From NCBI GenBank assembly GCA_964401455.1, contig CAYNYI010000003.1, forward strand, positions 1-60,203: a stretch of DNA of 60,203 nt, read 5' to 3'. Positions 1 through 8,635 of this stretch are shown here, in pieces. Every line of letters begins with the position of its first letter. The first letter of the stretch is position 1. Under the pieces are notes generated by a model. The model ran no database searches. It was not told the origin of the DNA and was given only the letters and a program-made list of their open reading frames with translations. The stretch comes from CAYNYI01 sp964401455. Its GTDB lineage: Bacteria > Fibrobacterota > OXYB2-FULL-49-7 > CAYNYI01. The position numbers and the translations under genes are program-made.

Positions 1-742
1 CCTCCGATATCCAGTTAATTATTTCATAAATTTCGGATATATCCGAGGGCAGAACAAGATGCCTTATCAGTAGGCCTCTCACGGCGTTCGAATCCGTATC
101 AAGCTTCAGCGGACCCGTTTGTCTGTACATTTCTATTACTGTTTCCCGGTTCTTTTTTGGATAATCTGAAACTCCTGAATAAATCTTGGAATTATTAGAT
201 GACCAATACTTCATGTCCGGAAGATAGATATCAATAATCCCTTCCAGCAGTTTCAGTACTTCGGTATTTTCATACCCGCCGGAATTATATATAAGAGGAA
301 TGACGAGACCTTCACGAGAGGCAAACCGCACCGCTTTGAGAATCCATGGAATAAAATGCGCAGGAGTAACAAGATTGATATTATGACACCCGGCTTTCTG
401 CATGTTCAGCATTTTTTCTGCCAGCTTGCCCGTGGAAATATTCCTTCCTTTTCCCCTGTTAGAAATCACATAGTTCTGACAAAAAACACAGGACAAAGTA
501 CAGTGACTGAAAAAGACAGTCCCTGAACCAGCTTTACCGGATATCGGCGGTTCTTCACCGAAATGCGGAAAAACAGAAGAAATCTTTAAACCGTTCCCGG
601 CTCCGCAAACCCCTTTTTGACCTTTAACACGGTTCACCCCGCATTCACGCGGGCAAAGCCTGCACGAGGAAGCTGATCTGAAGGCCTCCTTGATACGGCA
701 ATCCCACTCACTGTCAGAAAAGTCTTTGTATGAACCCGCCAT
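1..742 (-). CDS. PflX-like radical SAM protein (partial, runs off left edge)
   Basis: The gene starts at an ATG at 742 and stays open to the window edge, giving about 247 N-terminal residues. Near residue 27 there is a Cys-rich segment (CRLCPRECGVNR, then VCGAG). About 50 residues later comes the radical SAM cluster motif CTLSCVFC (C-x3-C-x2-C), followed by QNY. This arrangement matches the COG1313 group of pyruvate-formate-lyase-activating-enzyme homologues (PflX), which bind a 4Fe-4S cluster and S-adenosylmethionine. Their substrate is generally unknown, so no specific reaction is proposed. The segment with IYLPDMKYW is also typical of the group. The C-terminus is missing. Confidence 0.8.
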   Translation of the reverse strand, partial: MAGSYKDFSDSEWDCRIKEAFRSASSCRLCPRECGVNRVKGQKGVCGAGNGLKISSVFPHFGEEPPISGKAGSGTVFFSHCTLSCVFCQNYVISNRGKGRNISTGKLAEKMLNMQKAGCHNINLVTPAHFIPWILKAVRFASREGLVIPLIYNSGGYENTEVLKLLEGIIDIYLPDMKYWSSNNSKIYSGVSDYPKKNRETVIEMYRQTGPLKLDTDSNAVRGLLIRHLVLPSDISEIYEIINWISE

Positions 743-809
743 TACTCCCTGCTGTCCAGTAAAAACCAATAGAAATATAGAACTTTACAGGTAACTTTTT
801 GTAGATCTT

Positions 810-1079
810 TCAAATAAGCAGAGAATCACCTTCAATAATATAATCCTCTATTTCATTTTCGTCATTGAAGGATTTAAATGGAACAAGGCATTCGGCAATT
901 TGCCCGTCAGCGAAAATCCTGAAATTACTGAGAAGCCTGAGCGGCAAAACATCAATCCGGTAAGTTTCTGAAAAATCAAGAATGCTGTCGGAAGCTTTTT
1001 CGGCTATAGCATTTATAATCGAGCGGAACCCGACAATATCCCTCCTGCCGATCTCAGGAAATACCTTATAGACTCCCAC
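810..1079 (-). CDS. small hypothetical protein, 89 aa
   Basis: This short frame lies 67 bases upstream of the radical SAM gene on the same strand. It begins MGVYKVFPEIGRR and ends with an acidic stretch, NDENEIEDYIIEGDSLLI. The middle part (SILDFSETYRIDVLPLRLL) loosely recalls the core of a STAS domain, but the match is too weak to name it. No clear Shine-Dalgarno sequence precedes the ATG, so the start is uncertain. Codon use looks like that of its neighbours, which supports a real gene. Confidence 0.45.
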   Translation of the reverse strand: MGVYKVFPEIGRRDIVGFRSIINAIAEKASDSILDFSETYRIDVLPLRLLSNFRIFADGQIAECLVPFKSFNDENEIEDYIIEGDSLLI

Positions 1080-1232
1080 ATAAGCAATTTACTTATATTT
1101 AGCCCTTATTTTGTTCTCTTTTTAAACCCGGTTCGCAGCCTCTTTATTAAAATCGCAATGAATATTCCGCGCCCCCCCACACACACCCGCGATCCCACAG
1201 ACAATGACCTCCCAAACTTAGTCCGTTTACTC

Positions 1233-1261
1233 TTGACAAATCTTCAGGGACTATTTATGTT
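1233..1261 (+). promoter_or_regulatory. candidate sigma-70 promoter for rnhC
   Basis: A perfect -35 box TTGACA (1233-1238) is followed after 17 bases by TATGTT (1256-1261), a good -10 box. Transcription would begin near 1268, leaving a leader of about 33 bases before the rnhC ATG at 1301. A GGTGAG Shine-Dalgarno sequence precedes that ATG. Confidence 0.6.
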
Positions 1262-1300
1262 ATTTCTTGTTCGGAACAATTACTATGGTGAGAACACAAT

Positions 1301-2233
1301 ATGTTGAAATCTCTTAACGGAAAAAAGACCCCTTTAAAACATGCTGAGGCTCTCAGGCTTTCAGAAAAGCTCGCATTGGAGAGCCGATTATCTTCTATTC
1401 CGGAACAATGGACTGAATTCGCCTTCAGATATGATAATGGTAAAGAAAAATTTAAAATCAAATATTACCCTAAAAAATCGGTCCTTGTTTTCGATGGAAA
1501 AGGCGGCGAATTCTATAATTCCATAGTTGAAAAATATCCGGAATTAAAAGCAGAAGAAGCAGAGCGGCTGACGGAGAAAAAATATAATCTTAAATATCCA
1601 TGCGCCGGTACGGATGAATCGGGAAAAGGCGATTATTTCGGTCCCCTTTGCACTGCCGGAGTCATGTTAAGAGAGGACCAGGCGGAAATTTTATATAAAG
1701 CGGGAATAGTGGACAGCAAACTTATAAATTCAAGGCGCGGTATAACAGAAGCAGCCACGATGATAAAAAAAACAGTCGATTCCGCTCATATAGTAATAAG
1801 TATGCTCGTCCCCAAAGATTATAACCGGCGCTATGAAAAGATCCGGAACCTCAATACTCTTCTTGCAGAAGAGCATGGGAACTGCTTCCGTACGCTCTTA
1901 AAAACAGAAAAACCCGCTTTTTGCATCGCGGATAAATTCGCGGCCGAAGAAGTTATAAACAGATTCACCTCTGATTTACAGGTGAATATTTTTCAAGAGA
2001 CAAAAGCCGAAAAATATACCGCTGTGGCGGCGGCAAGCATACTCGCAAGAGAAGCGTGTCTCGAATGGTTCAAAGAGACGGAGTCTTCCGACGGGCTTCA
2101 ACTTCAGCGGGGAGCATCATCTCCCCTGATTAAAAAGACAGCGCGCAAAATTTACGCAGCCGGTGGGACTACCATGCTCGCGAAATATGCCAAACTGCAT
2201 TTCAGCATTACGCCCCGGATTTCTCAGGTTTAA
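1301..2233 (+). CDS. rnhC: ribonuclease HIII
   Basis: The 310-aa product should cut the RNA strand of RNA/DNA hybrids. Residues 1-95 form the N-terminal substrate-binding extension (DUF3378-like, with KFKIKYYPKKSVLVFDG) that separates RNase HIII from HII. The catalytic domain opens with GTDESGKGDYFGPL (D105, E106), the HIII signature, and continues with VDSKLINSRR and a later AAASILAREA helix. Length is typical of the family. A GGTGAG ribosome-binding site and a strong candidate promoter precede the ATG. The gene converges on glgP, and the two stop codons overlap within 2230-2233. RNase HIII is best known from Firmicutes and Chlamydiae, so its presence here is mildly notable. Confidence 0.9.
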   Translation: MLKSLNGKKTPLKHAEALRLSEKLALESRLSSIPEQWTEFAFRYDNGKEKFKIKYYPKKSVLVFDGKGGEFYNSIVEKYPELKAEEAERLTEKKYNLKYPCAGTDESGKGDYFGPLCTAGVMLREDQAEILYKAGIVDSKLINSRRGITEAATMIKKTVDSAHIVISMLVPKDYNRRYEKIRNLNTLLAEEHGNCFRTLLKTEKPAFCIADKFAAEEVINRFTSDLQVNIFQETKAEKYTAVAAASILAREACLEWFKETESSDGLQLQRGASSPLIKKTARKIYAAGGTTMLAKYAKLHFSITPRISQV

Positions 2234-4728
2234 TAGTCTCCCTCATCATCGACATCTTCGAATTTCTCCGGTTCAACCCCCCATATCCCGTCGGCATATT
2301 CTTTTATAGTACGATCGCTTGAAAACTTTCCGGATCCGGCAACATTCATAATAGATGAAGCCGCCCACCCTGATTTGTCGGCGTACCGTTTTTCAGCCTC
2401 TTTCTGGGCGTTTAGATAAGAATTAAAATCGGCCGCTATGAAATACCTGTCTTCTTTGTAAATACTGTCAATCAGGCTTTTGAAAAGACCGGGTTTCTCC
2501 GGATTAAAGAAGTTGGTATTTATAAGTTCCAGCACCTGTTTAAGCTCAGGGGATTTATCAATATATTCGCCGGGATTATAATTACCCCTCATTTCTTCAA
2601 TTTCTTCGGAAGTCTTTCCAAAAATGAAGATATGATCATCCCCTACTTCTTCTTTTATCTCAATATTCGCGCCGTCGAGTGTTCCGATAGTCAACGCCCC
2701 GTTAAGAGCGAATTTCATGTTTCCGGTTCCCGATGCTTCGAGACCGGCTGTGGATATCTGCTCCGAAAGATCTGATGCCGGAAAAATCTTCTCGGCGAGA
2801 GACACCCTGTAATTTTCCAGAAAGAAAACTTTAAGAATATCATTCGTCTCGGAATCATTGTTTATGACTTCCGCGACCGAATTAATAAACTTGATAATAA
2901 GCTTGGCCGTCGCATATCCGGGTGCGGATTTACCCGCGAAAAATATGGTTCTCGGAACAATTGAATCCCGGCCATTTTTCTTTATCCTGCTGTATAGGAC
3001 AAGAGCATGAAGAGCGCACATTAACTGCCTTTTATACTCATGCATCCTTTTTATCTGAACATCAAACATTGAATCCGGATTAACATCAAAATCAAATGCT
3101 TCCTTAAGATAAGCTGAAAACTCACGCTTATTTTCACGCTTTACGCCCATCCACAGTTTTTGATATTCAGGATTTTTCGAAAAATCCGAGAGCTTTCTCA
3201 AATCGCTGAGATCAAGAATCCAGTTATCTCCGATTTTTGACTCAATCAGCTTCGAAAGTCGCGGATTGGCCTTACGAAGCCAGCGTCTGGGGGTTATTCC
3301 GTTTGTTTTATTGTTAAATTTCTCGGGCCAAAGCTCATAGAATTCTCTAAATACATACTTCTTGAGAATCTCCGAATGCAGGGCAGCCACACCGTTTACA
3401 GAATGCGATCCTATTATGGCAAGGTACGACATCCTTATCATGGGGTCAGCGCCTTCTTCAATGAGGGACATGTGTCTCAGCTTGCCTACATCTCCGGGAT
3501 ATTTGTTGGCGACCTGACGAAGGAAAATTTTGTTGATCTCATAAATTATTTCCATATGCCTGGGAAACATCTTAGAGAAAAGCGAAACCGGCCATTTTTC
3601 CAGGGCCTCAGGAAGTATAGTATGATTAGTGTAAGCCAAAGTCTTTGTTGTAATTTCCCATGCCTTTTCCCAGTTAAGTCCTCTCTGGTCATGAAGTATA
3701 TGCATAAATTCCGCTACGGCTATTGAAGGATGAGTATCGTTCAACTGAATCGCGATTTTTTCCGGAAGTTTTTCGATGTCCGGGTTATGGATAAGAAAAC
3801 GCCTGATAATATCCTGTATGGATGCAGAAACAAAAAAGTACTGCTGTTTAAGACGAAGCTCCTTCCCCTCCTGAACCATATCATTCGGATAAAGCACTTT
3901 CGAGATAACCTCTGTCCTTACTTTCGACTCACAGGCTTCCATGTAATTTCCATGGTTGAAATAGTCCAGTTTAAATTCTTTAGTTGCGCGAGCCGACCAG
4001 AGCCTGAGGTTATTAACGGTATTATTTTTATATCCGGGAATCGGAGTGTCATACGGAAGCGCGATAATATCTTCGGTGTCCACCCACCTAAATCTTTTTC
4101 TTCCTGAAGGATCGTTATACTGCTCGCTTCTGCCGTAGAATTTGATTGTCATTGATGACTCCGGCCTCGGGAGCTCCCAGGGGTTTCCGTTTCTGAGCCA
4201 TTCATCGGGATATTCGACCTGATAACCGTCAACTATTTTCTGACGGAAAATTCCATAATCATACCTAATGCCGTAACCGTGAGCCGGAATTCCGAGTGTG
4301 GCCATGGAATCAAGGAAACAGGCGGCCAGCCTTCCAAGACCTCCGTTTCCGAGCCCGGCATCGTATTCTTCCTCACGTATTTCCTCTAAATCGAGCCCAA
4401 GCTCCTGAAGCGCTTCGGCGCATTCATTAAAAATACCGAGATTAATAAGACTGTTCCCAAGAGAACGGCCGATCAGGAATTCCATTGAAAGATAATAGAC
4501 TCTTTTTACATTCTTTTTATGATATTCCCGCTGAGTATGCAGCCATCTGTCAACCATTCGATCCATTACGGTATTGGCAATGCTGAGATATCGGTCATAA
4601 TCGGTAGCGGAATATTTGTCCTTGGCCTGGCGATATTTGAGATTGTTTCGAAAAGACATCTTAACCGCTTCCGCAGTCATACCTTTGTATATCTCGTCCT
4701 GGACTTTCCTGACTTTTTCTCTTGACAT
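2230..4728 (-). CDS. glgP: glycogen/maltodextrin phosphorylase
   Basis: The 832-aa protein is full length for glycosyltransferase family 35. It releases glucose-1-phosphate from the non-reducing ends of alpha-1,4-glucans using pyridoxal phosphate. The PLP site is seen as EASGTGNMKFALNGALTIG, with the Schiff-base lysine in NMK. Other family blocks are YYLSMEFLIGRSLGN, GNGGLGRLAACFLDS, LNDTHPSIAV and NGITPRRWL. A strong Shine-Dalgarno sequence (AAAGGAGAG) sits just before the ATG. It appears to be transcribed alone; its 3' end overlaps the 3' end of the convergent rnhC by four bases. With the glycolytic block at 46-54 kb it points to use of stored glycogen. Confidence 0.97.
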   Translation of the reverse strand: MSREKVRKVQDEIYKGMTAEAVKMSFRNNLKYRQAKDKYSATDYDRYLSIANTVMDRMVDRWLHTQREYHKKNVKRVYYLSMEFLIGRSLGNSLINLGIFNECAEALQELGLDLEEIREEEYDAGLGNGGLGRLAACFLDSMATLGIPAHGYGIRYDYGIFRQKIVDGYQVEYPDEWLRNGNPWELPRPESSMTIKFYGRSEQYNDPSGRKRFRWVDTEDIIALPYDTPIPGYKNNTVNNLRLWSARATKEFKLDYFNHGNYMEACESKVRTEVISKVLYPNDMVQEGKELRLKQQYFFVSASIQDIIRRFLIHNPDIEKLPEKIAIQLNDTHPSIAVAEFMHILHDQRGLNWEKAWEITTKTLAYTNHTILPEALEKWPVSLFSKMFPRHMEIIYEINKIFLRQVANKYPGDVGKLRHMSLIEEGADPMIRMSYLAIIGSHSVNGVAALHSEILKKYVFREFYELWPEKFNNKTNGITPRRWLRKANPRLSKLIESKIGDNWILDLSDLRKLSDFSKNPEYQKLWMGVKRENKREFSAYLKEAFDFDVNPDSMFDVQIKRMHEYKRQLMCALHALVLYSRIKKNGRDSIVPRTIFFAGKSAPGYATAKLIIKFINSVAEVINNDSETNDILKVFFLENYRVSLAEKIFPASDLSEQISTAGLEASGTGNMKFALNGALTIGTLDGANIEIKEEVGDDHIFIFGKTSEEIEEMRGNYNPGEYIDKSPELKQVLELINTNFFNPEKPGLFKSLIDSIYKEDRYFIAADFNSYLNAQKEAEKRYADKSGWAASSIMNVAGSGKFSSDRTIKEYADGIWGVEPEKFEDVDDEGDY

Positions 4729-4854
4729 TATCTCTCCTTTTTTATCTCTTATTTATATTTATCTAAGCTCCGGAATAGTAATTATAAATTCTTTTAATGG
4801 GAATAAGGAAGAATTTTAATTAAGTCCTAAAAAATACGCAGGGGGAAACCCGTT

Positions 4855-5901
4855 TCACCCCAAAATTACCGCGCCGGCAACCACTCTGCCGCCTTCATAG
4901 AGGACCGCGGACTGCCCCGGCGTAACCGGTCCACATCCCTCCGGGACGGCGAGTTTCATACCTCCGGAAGAGAACTCTATTATTTCCGCCTTTACAACCG
5001 GAGCTCTATACCTGATGCAAAGACCATACTCTTCACCTTTTTCCGGGCATTTTCCGGTATAATTGACCGGACCTGTGGAAAGCCTTTTTTTAAGCAAGTC
5101 TTCCCGCTTACCGATTTCAATGCGGTTTGAAGACGGCTGTACTCCCGTAACAAACATGCGCTCTCCAAAAGCTCCAAGCCCCTTACGCTGTCCGACAGTA
5201 TAATTTATTATACCGGAATGTTCTCCTACTTTTAAACCGGTATCGTCTACAATATCCCCCGGGATTGACTTAATACCTTCATGCCTCAGAAATTCGCGAT
5301 AATCTCCACCCGGTATAAAGCAGATATCCTGACTCTCCGAAGGTTTTTCCTCTTTTATACCTGAAGACAGGACTTCTTTAAGCGCTTCTTCCTTATACAT
5401 TTCACCAAGCGGAAAAAGCGTCTTGATAAGCGAAGATCTTTTAACAGAATTTAGAAAATAGGATTGGTCCTTTTCCGGATCGAGCCCCCTGTAAAGCCGG
5501 CCGTCAATGACCCTTGCATAGTGACCGGTTGCCATATACGGAAAACCGGACTCTGACGCGGCTTTTAAAAACAATCCGAATTTGATATCCCGATTACATA
5601 AAACACAGGGGTTTGGGGTACGTCCGGCAAGGTAGCCTTCAATAAAACTGTCCATTATTAATTTTCTGAATTCTTTTCTGTAATCGCGGCAACGATGCTT
5701 AATACCAAGCCTGAGGCAAACCTCGGCCGCGGAACGCACAGCCTCTTCTCCTGTCTTAAGGCCCTTTGCTTCGCCGTCGTGAAGCAGCATGGTGAGCCCC
5801 TCGACTTCCAGCCCCTGCCTCTGAAGAAGGAGTGCGGCAGCGGATGAATCAGTACCTCCGCTCATAGCGACCATTACTTTGCGGCTGTCTGCGGTTTTCA
5901 T
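4855..5901 (-). CDS. mnmA: tRNA-specific 2-thiouridylase MnmA
   Basis: The 348-aa enzyme inserts sulfur at position 2 of the wobble uridine of Lys, Glu and Gln tRNAs. The PP-loop for ATP is SGGTDS (14-19). The two catalytic cysteines sit in NPCVLCN (C102) and SQDICF (C194), and NYTVGQRKGLG marks the central domain. Length is normal. The gene begins five bases after the nadE stop, so it is probably the last gene of the operon that starts at 9946. No clear ribosome-binding site of its own is present, which suggests coupling to nadE. Sulfur probably comes from a cysteine desulfurase such as NifS at 17.1 kb (inference). Confidence 0.95.
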   Translation of the reverse strand: MKTADSRKVMVAMSGGTDSSAAALLLQRQGLEVEGLTMLLHDGEAKGLKTGEEAVRSAAEVCLRLGIKHRCRDYRKEFRKLIMDSFIEGYLAGRTPNPCVLCNRDIKFGLFLKAASESGFPYMATGHYARVIDGRLYRGLDPEKDQSYFLNSVKRSSLIKTLFPLGEMYKEEALKEVLSSGIKEEKPSESQDICFIPGGDYREFLRHEGIKSIPGDIVDDTGLKVGEHSGIINYTVGQRKGLGAFGERMFVTGVQPSSNRIEIGKREDLLKKRLSTGPVNYTGKCPEKGEEYGLCIRYRAPVVKAEIIEFSSGGMKLAVPEGCGPVTPGQSAVLYEGGRVVAGAVILG

Positions 5902-5906
5902 TTTTT

Positions 5907-7529
5907 TTAGAATCGGTAACGGTTGGTAATAGGCATGCGCCGGTCTTTTCCAAAGGCGATGGGAGTGATTTTAATACCCGGAGGAGCCTGACGTCTTTTA
6001 TACTCGTTTTGATAAATCAGCGATAATACTTCACGTACCGTTTTCTCCGGTATTCCTGTATCCACAATGGCTCTTCCGTCCATTTCTTTCTCAATAAAAC
6101 AATCAATAATCCGGTCCAGAACATCATAAGGGGGTAAACTGTCACTGTCTTTTTGATTTTCGCTGAGTTCGGCGCTCGGCGGACGCTTAATAATTCCGGA
6201 AGGAATAATATTTCTTTTGTTAATACGGTTAATATACGAAGCCAAGCGATAAACAAGTGTCTTGGGAACATCTTTAAGAGGAGCAAAACCGCCGGCCATA
6301 TCTCCGTAAAGTGTGCAGTAACCGACAGAAGTCTCACTTTTATTTCCGGTTGTAAGAACAATGTCGCCAAACTTGTTTGAATATGTCATAAGGACAGTCC
6401 CTCTTATTCGCGCCTGCAGATTTTCTTCAGCGGTATCTTCCGGCATACCCGAGAAATCCGGTTTCATGAGTTTTTTAAAAATATCATAAACTTCCTGAAC
6501 CGGAACTTCCCGAAACCATACTCCAAGATTTGAAGCGAGCTTTTCCGCGTCAGACTTTGTCCCTTCGGAAGAATAAACGGTCGGCATGGAAATGCATTTA
6601 ACATTCTTCGACCCAAGTGATGCGGCGGCTAAAGCGGCAGCCACAGCGGAATCGATTCCTCCGGACAATCCTATTACGGCGCTTCTGAAGCCGTTTTTTT
6701 CTATATAATCACGAATTCCCAAAACCAAAGCATTGTAAACTTCAGCCGTGGGGCCCATATTATTTTTGCTTCGAGAGATTTTTACCGGCTTTATACCCCC
6801 GCTCTTTTTAATATCAGTGATCAGCATATCCTCTTGAAACCGGGCTGCTTCGGCCTGCAGTTTTCCCTCACCGGAAAAAACCATGCTTCCACCATCAAAA
6901 ACCAACTCATCCTGCCCCCCTACAAGGTTACAGTAAAGAACCGGCGCGGAGCATTTCAGGGCTGTATTCCTCAGGACCTTCTTCCTTTGGCTGATTTTAC
7001 CGGCATGAAACGGAGAAGCAGAAATATTTACTAGAAAGGATATCTTTTCTTTGAGAAGGGATTCAACCTGGTGGTTCCTGTCCCAGATATCTTCGCATAC
7101 GCTTATCCCGACAATGCCGCCGTTAACAGGTACTATACCATAGACGGAACCGGGTTCGAAATATCTCTTCTCATCAAATACCGAATAATTGGGAAGAGCT
7201 ATCTTTTTGTATTCATGTACTATTTTTCCGCCTCGGAGAACAGCGCATATATTATAGACTTTTCCGTTATTAAAAACCGGACAACCCAGAAAGACTGTTA
7301 TACCTCCAACTGCCGCGGCAGCGGCTTCCCTGAGCGATTCTTCACAGTTTCGAAGAAAACCCCTGCGCATAAGCAGGTCTTCGGGAGGATAACCTGAAAT
7401 CGCCAGTTCAGGAAAGACTGCCACTTCACAGGACTGACTGCGCGCATTTTTAATACATTTTTGTATTTTCGACAAATTGCCCGGCAAATCACCGACAACA
7501 GTATTTATCTGACAAAGAGCGGTTCTCAA
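5907..7529 (-). CDS. nadE: glutamine-dependent NAD+ synthetase
   Basis: The 540-aa protein performs the last step of NAD+ synthesis, amidating deamido-NAD with ammonia from glutamine. The N-terminal nitrilase-fold glutaminase carries the Glu-Lys-Cys triad: E41 in FPELAISGYPPEDLL, K109 in YKKIALPNY and C145 in GISVCEDIW. The C-terminal synthetase has the PP-loop GLSGGIDSAVAAALA (SGGIDS at 289-294) and TTGNKSE. Length matches the fused, glutamine-using class. The start overlaps the stop of the upstream small gene by four bases, implying translational coupling. Confidence 0.96.
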   Translation of the reverse strand: MRTALCQINTVVGDLPGNLSKIQKCIKNARSQSCEVAVFPELAISGYPPEDLLMRRGFLRNCEESLREAAAAAVGGITVFLGCPVFNNGKVYNICAVLRGGKIVHEYKKIALPNYSVFDEKRYFEPGSVYGIVPVNGGIVGISVCEDIWDRNHQVESLLKEKISFLVNISASPFHAGKISQRKKVLRNTALKCSAPVLYCNLVGGQDELVFDGGSMVFSGEGKLQAEAARFQEDMLITDIKKSGGIKPVKISRSKNNMGPTAEVYNALVLGIRDYIEKNGFRSAVIGLSGGIDSAVAAALAAASLGSKNVKCISMPTVYSSEGTKSDAEKLASNLGVWFREVPVQEVYDIFKKLMKPDFSGMPEDTAEENLQARIRGTVLMTYSNKFGDIVLTTGNKSETSVGYCTLYGDMAGGFAPLKDVPKTLVYRLASYINRINKRNIIPSGIIKRPPSAELSENQKDSDSLPPYDVLDRIIDCFIEKEMDGRAIVDTGIPEKTVREVLSLIYQNEYKRRQAPPGIKITPIAFGKDRRMPITNRYRF

Positions 7530-7807
7530 ATATCCTCTTTCCCCCTGCCGGAATTATTTTCGCGGATTTTATTCATATAGTTCTTTTTATCATCAAGCTT
7601 TTCTTTGCGAAAAGCCTCAAGCAGGGCCTTTTTCCGGTTTATAATATTACGGGCTCCGGCATAATCCCCTTTTTTCATCATTTCATCTATCTCAGCATCA
7701 AGCTTCTCAATTTCATTTGAAATTGAGTCCGGAACTTCATCTTCCGCAAAAAGGCTCAGCTGTCGGTCGGTATCAATCCCGCTGATCGAATTTTTTGACT
7801 TTTTCAT
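7526..7807 (-). CDS. small charged coiled-coil protein, 93 aa
   Basis: Most of this protein is charged and helical. The segment EKLDAEIDEMMKKGDYAGAR, followed by NIINRKKALLEAFRKEK, resembles the UVR motif of UvrB/UvrC (two short helices around a GDYxxAxxIxxR-like turn), but nothing else identifies it. The ATG at 7807 lies 35 bases inside the preceding GerW-like gene and has only a weak ribosome-binding site, so the true start could be further in. Its stop overlaps the nadE start (ATGA type). Position in the operon supports a real gene; no function is assigned. Confidence 0.65.
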   Translation of the reverse strand: MKKSKNSISGIDTDRQLSLFAEDEVPDSISNEIEKLDAEIDEMMKKGDYAGARNIINRKKALLEAFRKEKLDDKKNYMNKIRENNSGRGKEDI

Positions 7808-8150
7808 CTTTTTCGATAAACCTTTTTAATATATCAGGAACAATATCGATAATCTTGCTCAAATTCACATCTTTTTCGGTAACCGGCATAACCTGCGCTT
7901 TTCCATCGGGCCCGACCACTATAAAAGCAATCGGTTCTATAACCGCTCCTCCGCCGGTGGCACTTCCGCCTGAGGGAGCTTCTTTGGCTGAATTATCTCC
8001 TCCTCCCGCACCAAAACCGAAGGAGACTTTCGTAACCGGAATAATCGTTGATTCTCCTGCTTTTACAGGCTGGCCCACAACCGTTTCGGTCCCGGCCATA
8101 TTTTTGATTTGTTCAAGAACATTCTTTACAATTTCACTGACCTCCGCCAT
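7773..8150 (-). CDS. GerW/YtfJ-family protein
   Basis: The product is 125 aa from the ATG at 8150 (MAEVSEIVKN). That start has a GGGGA ribosome-binding site and follows the DUF1232 stop by one base. The protein shows the features of the spore YtfJ/GerW family: a helical N-terminus (VLEQIKNM), then TVVGQPVKAGESTIIPVTKV, a Gly/Ser-rich stretch (GFGAGGG, GGSATGGGAVIEP) and AFIVVGPDGKAQVMPV. In Bacillus the family affects germination, but homologues occur widely in non-sporulating bacteria, and no spore genes are seen here. The cellular role is unknown. Confidence 0.8.
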   Translation of the reverse strand: MAEVSEIVKNVLEQIKNMAGTETVVGQPVKAGESTIIPVTKVSFGFGAGGGDNSAKEAPSGGSATGGGAVIEPIAFIVVGPDGKAQVMPVTEKDVNLSKIIDIVPDILKRFIEKDEKVKKFDQRD

Positions 8151-8151
8151 A

Positions 8152-8628
8152 TTATTCCCCGCTTTCCTTGTGTTTATCCTCCGGACATTCCCCAAGTCCG
8201 TAATATGATTTATCAAGACCTTCCGAATCACAGAATTCAATTAGATCAATCCTTAGAAGTCTGTAACAAAACGCGCTGATAAGCGCATCATCAATATATC
8301 CGACAATTGGAAAATAATCCGGAATGATATCGAGTGGATTCAGAATATAAAGAAGAGCGGCACCAAGGGCCGCGGCGGAACGCCCCGGCAGATGATAATG
8401 CCCCTCTTTCCATGCCGCAAACATTTTCCAGAGAAGATCGGTCTGCCTTACGAGCTTACCTATTTGAGGATTATCGGCCGCAGCTTCTTTAAGTGTAATC
8501 AGCTTCCGTCCAAAATTTTCATATATACGCCGAAAATCTTCGCGTGAAATGCCTTCCCGCATTTTCTCGTAAAAACCAAGAACCCGCCTGCGCAAACCCT
8601 CATTCATGCTTTTTCCGGGATTTTTCAT
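8152..8628 (-). CDS. DUF1232 (YkvA-like) membrane protein
   Basis: The 158-aa protein carries the DUF1232 block near its centre: LLYILNPLDIIPDYFPIVGY followed by IDDALISAFCYRL. This is a short hydrophobic helical hairpin with the conserved NPLDIIPD and G-x-x-DD pattern. The N-terminal 90 residues are charged and helical. The family is membrane-associated and of unknown function. It sits seven bases after the solute-binding-like gene and one base before the GerW-like gene, so all three are probably co-transcribed. Confidence 0.8.
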   Translation of the reverse strand: MKNPGKSMNEGLRRRVLGFYEKMREGISREDFRRIYENFGRKLITLKEAAADNPQIGKLVRQTDLLWKMFAAWKEGHYHLPGRSAAALGAALLYILNPLDIIPDYFPIVGYIDDALISAFCYRLLRIDLIEFCDSEGLDKSYYGLGECPEDKHKESGE

Positions 8629-8635
8629 AAATTGC

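Noticed and set aside
86..95. GTTCGAATCC, like the T-arm of a tRNA
   Set aside because: It lies within the radical SAM coding region, and no acceptor or anticodon arm can be folded around it.
1171..1190. Run of C followed by CA repeats
   Set aside because: Too short for a useful repeat; it lies in the leader of the rnhC promoter region and no structure was found.
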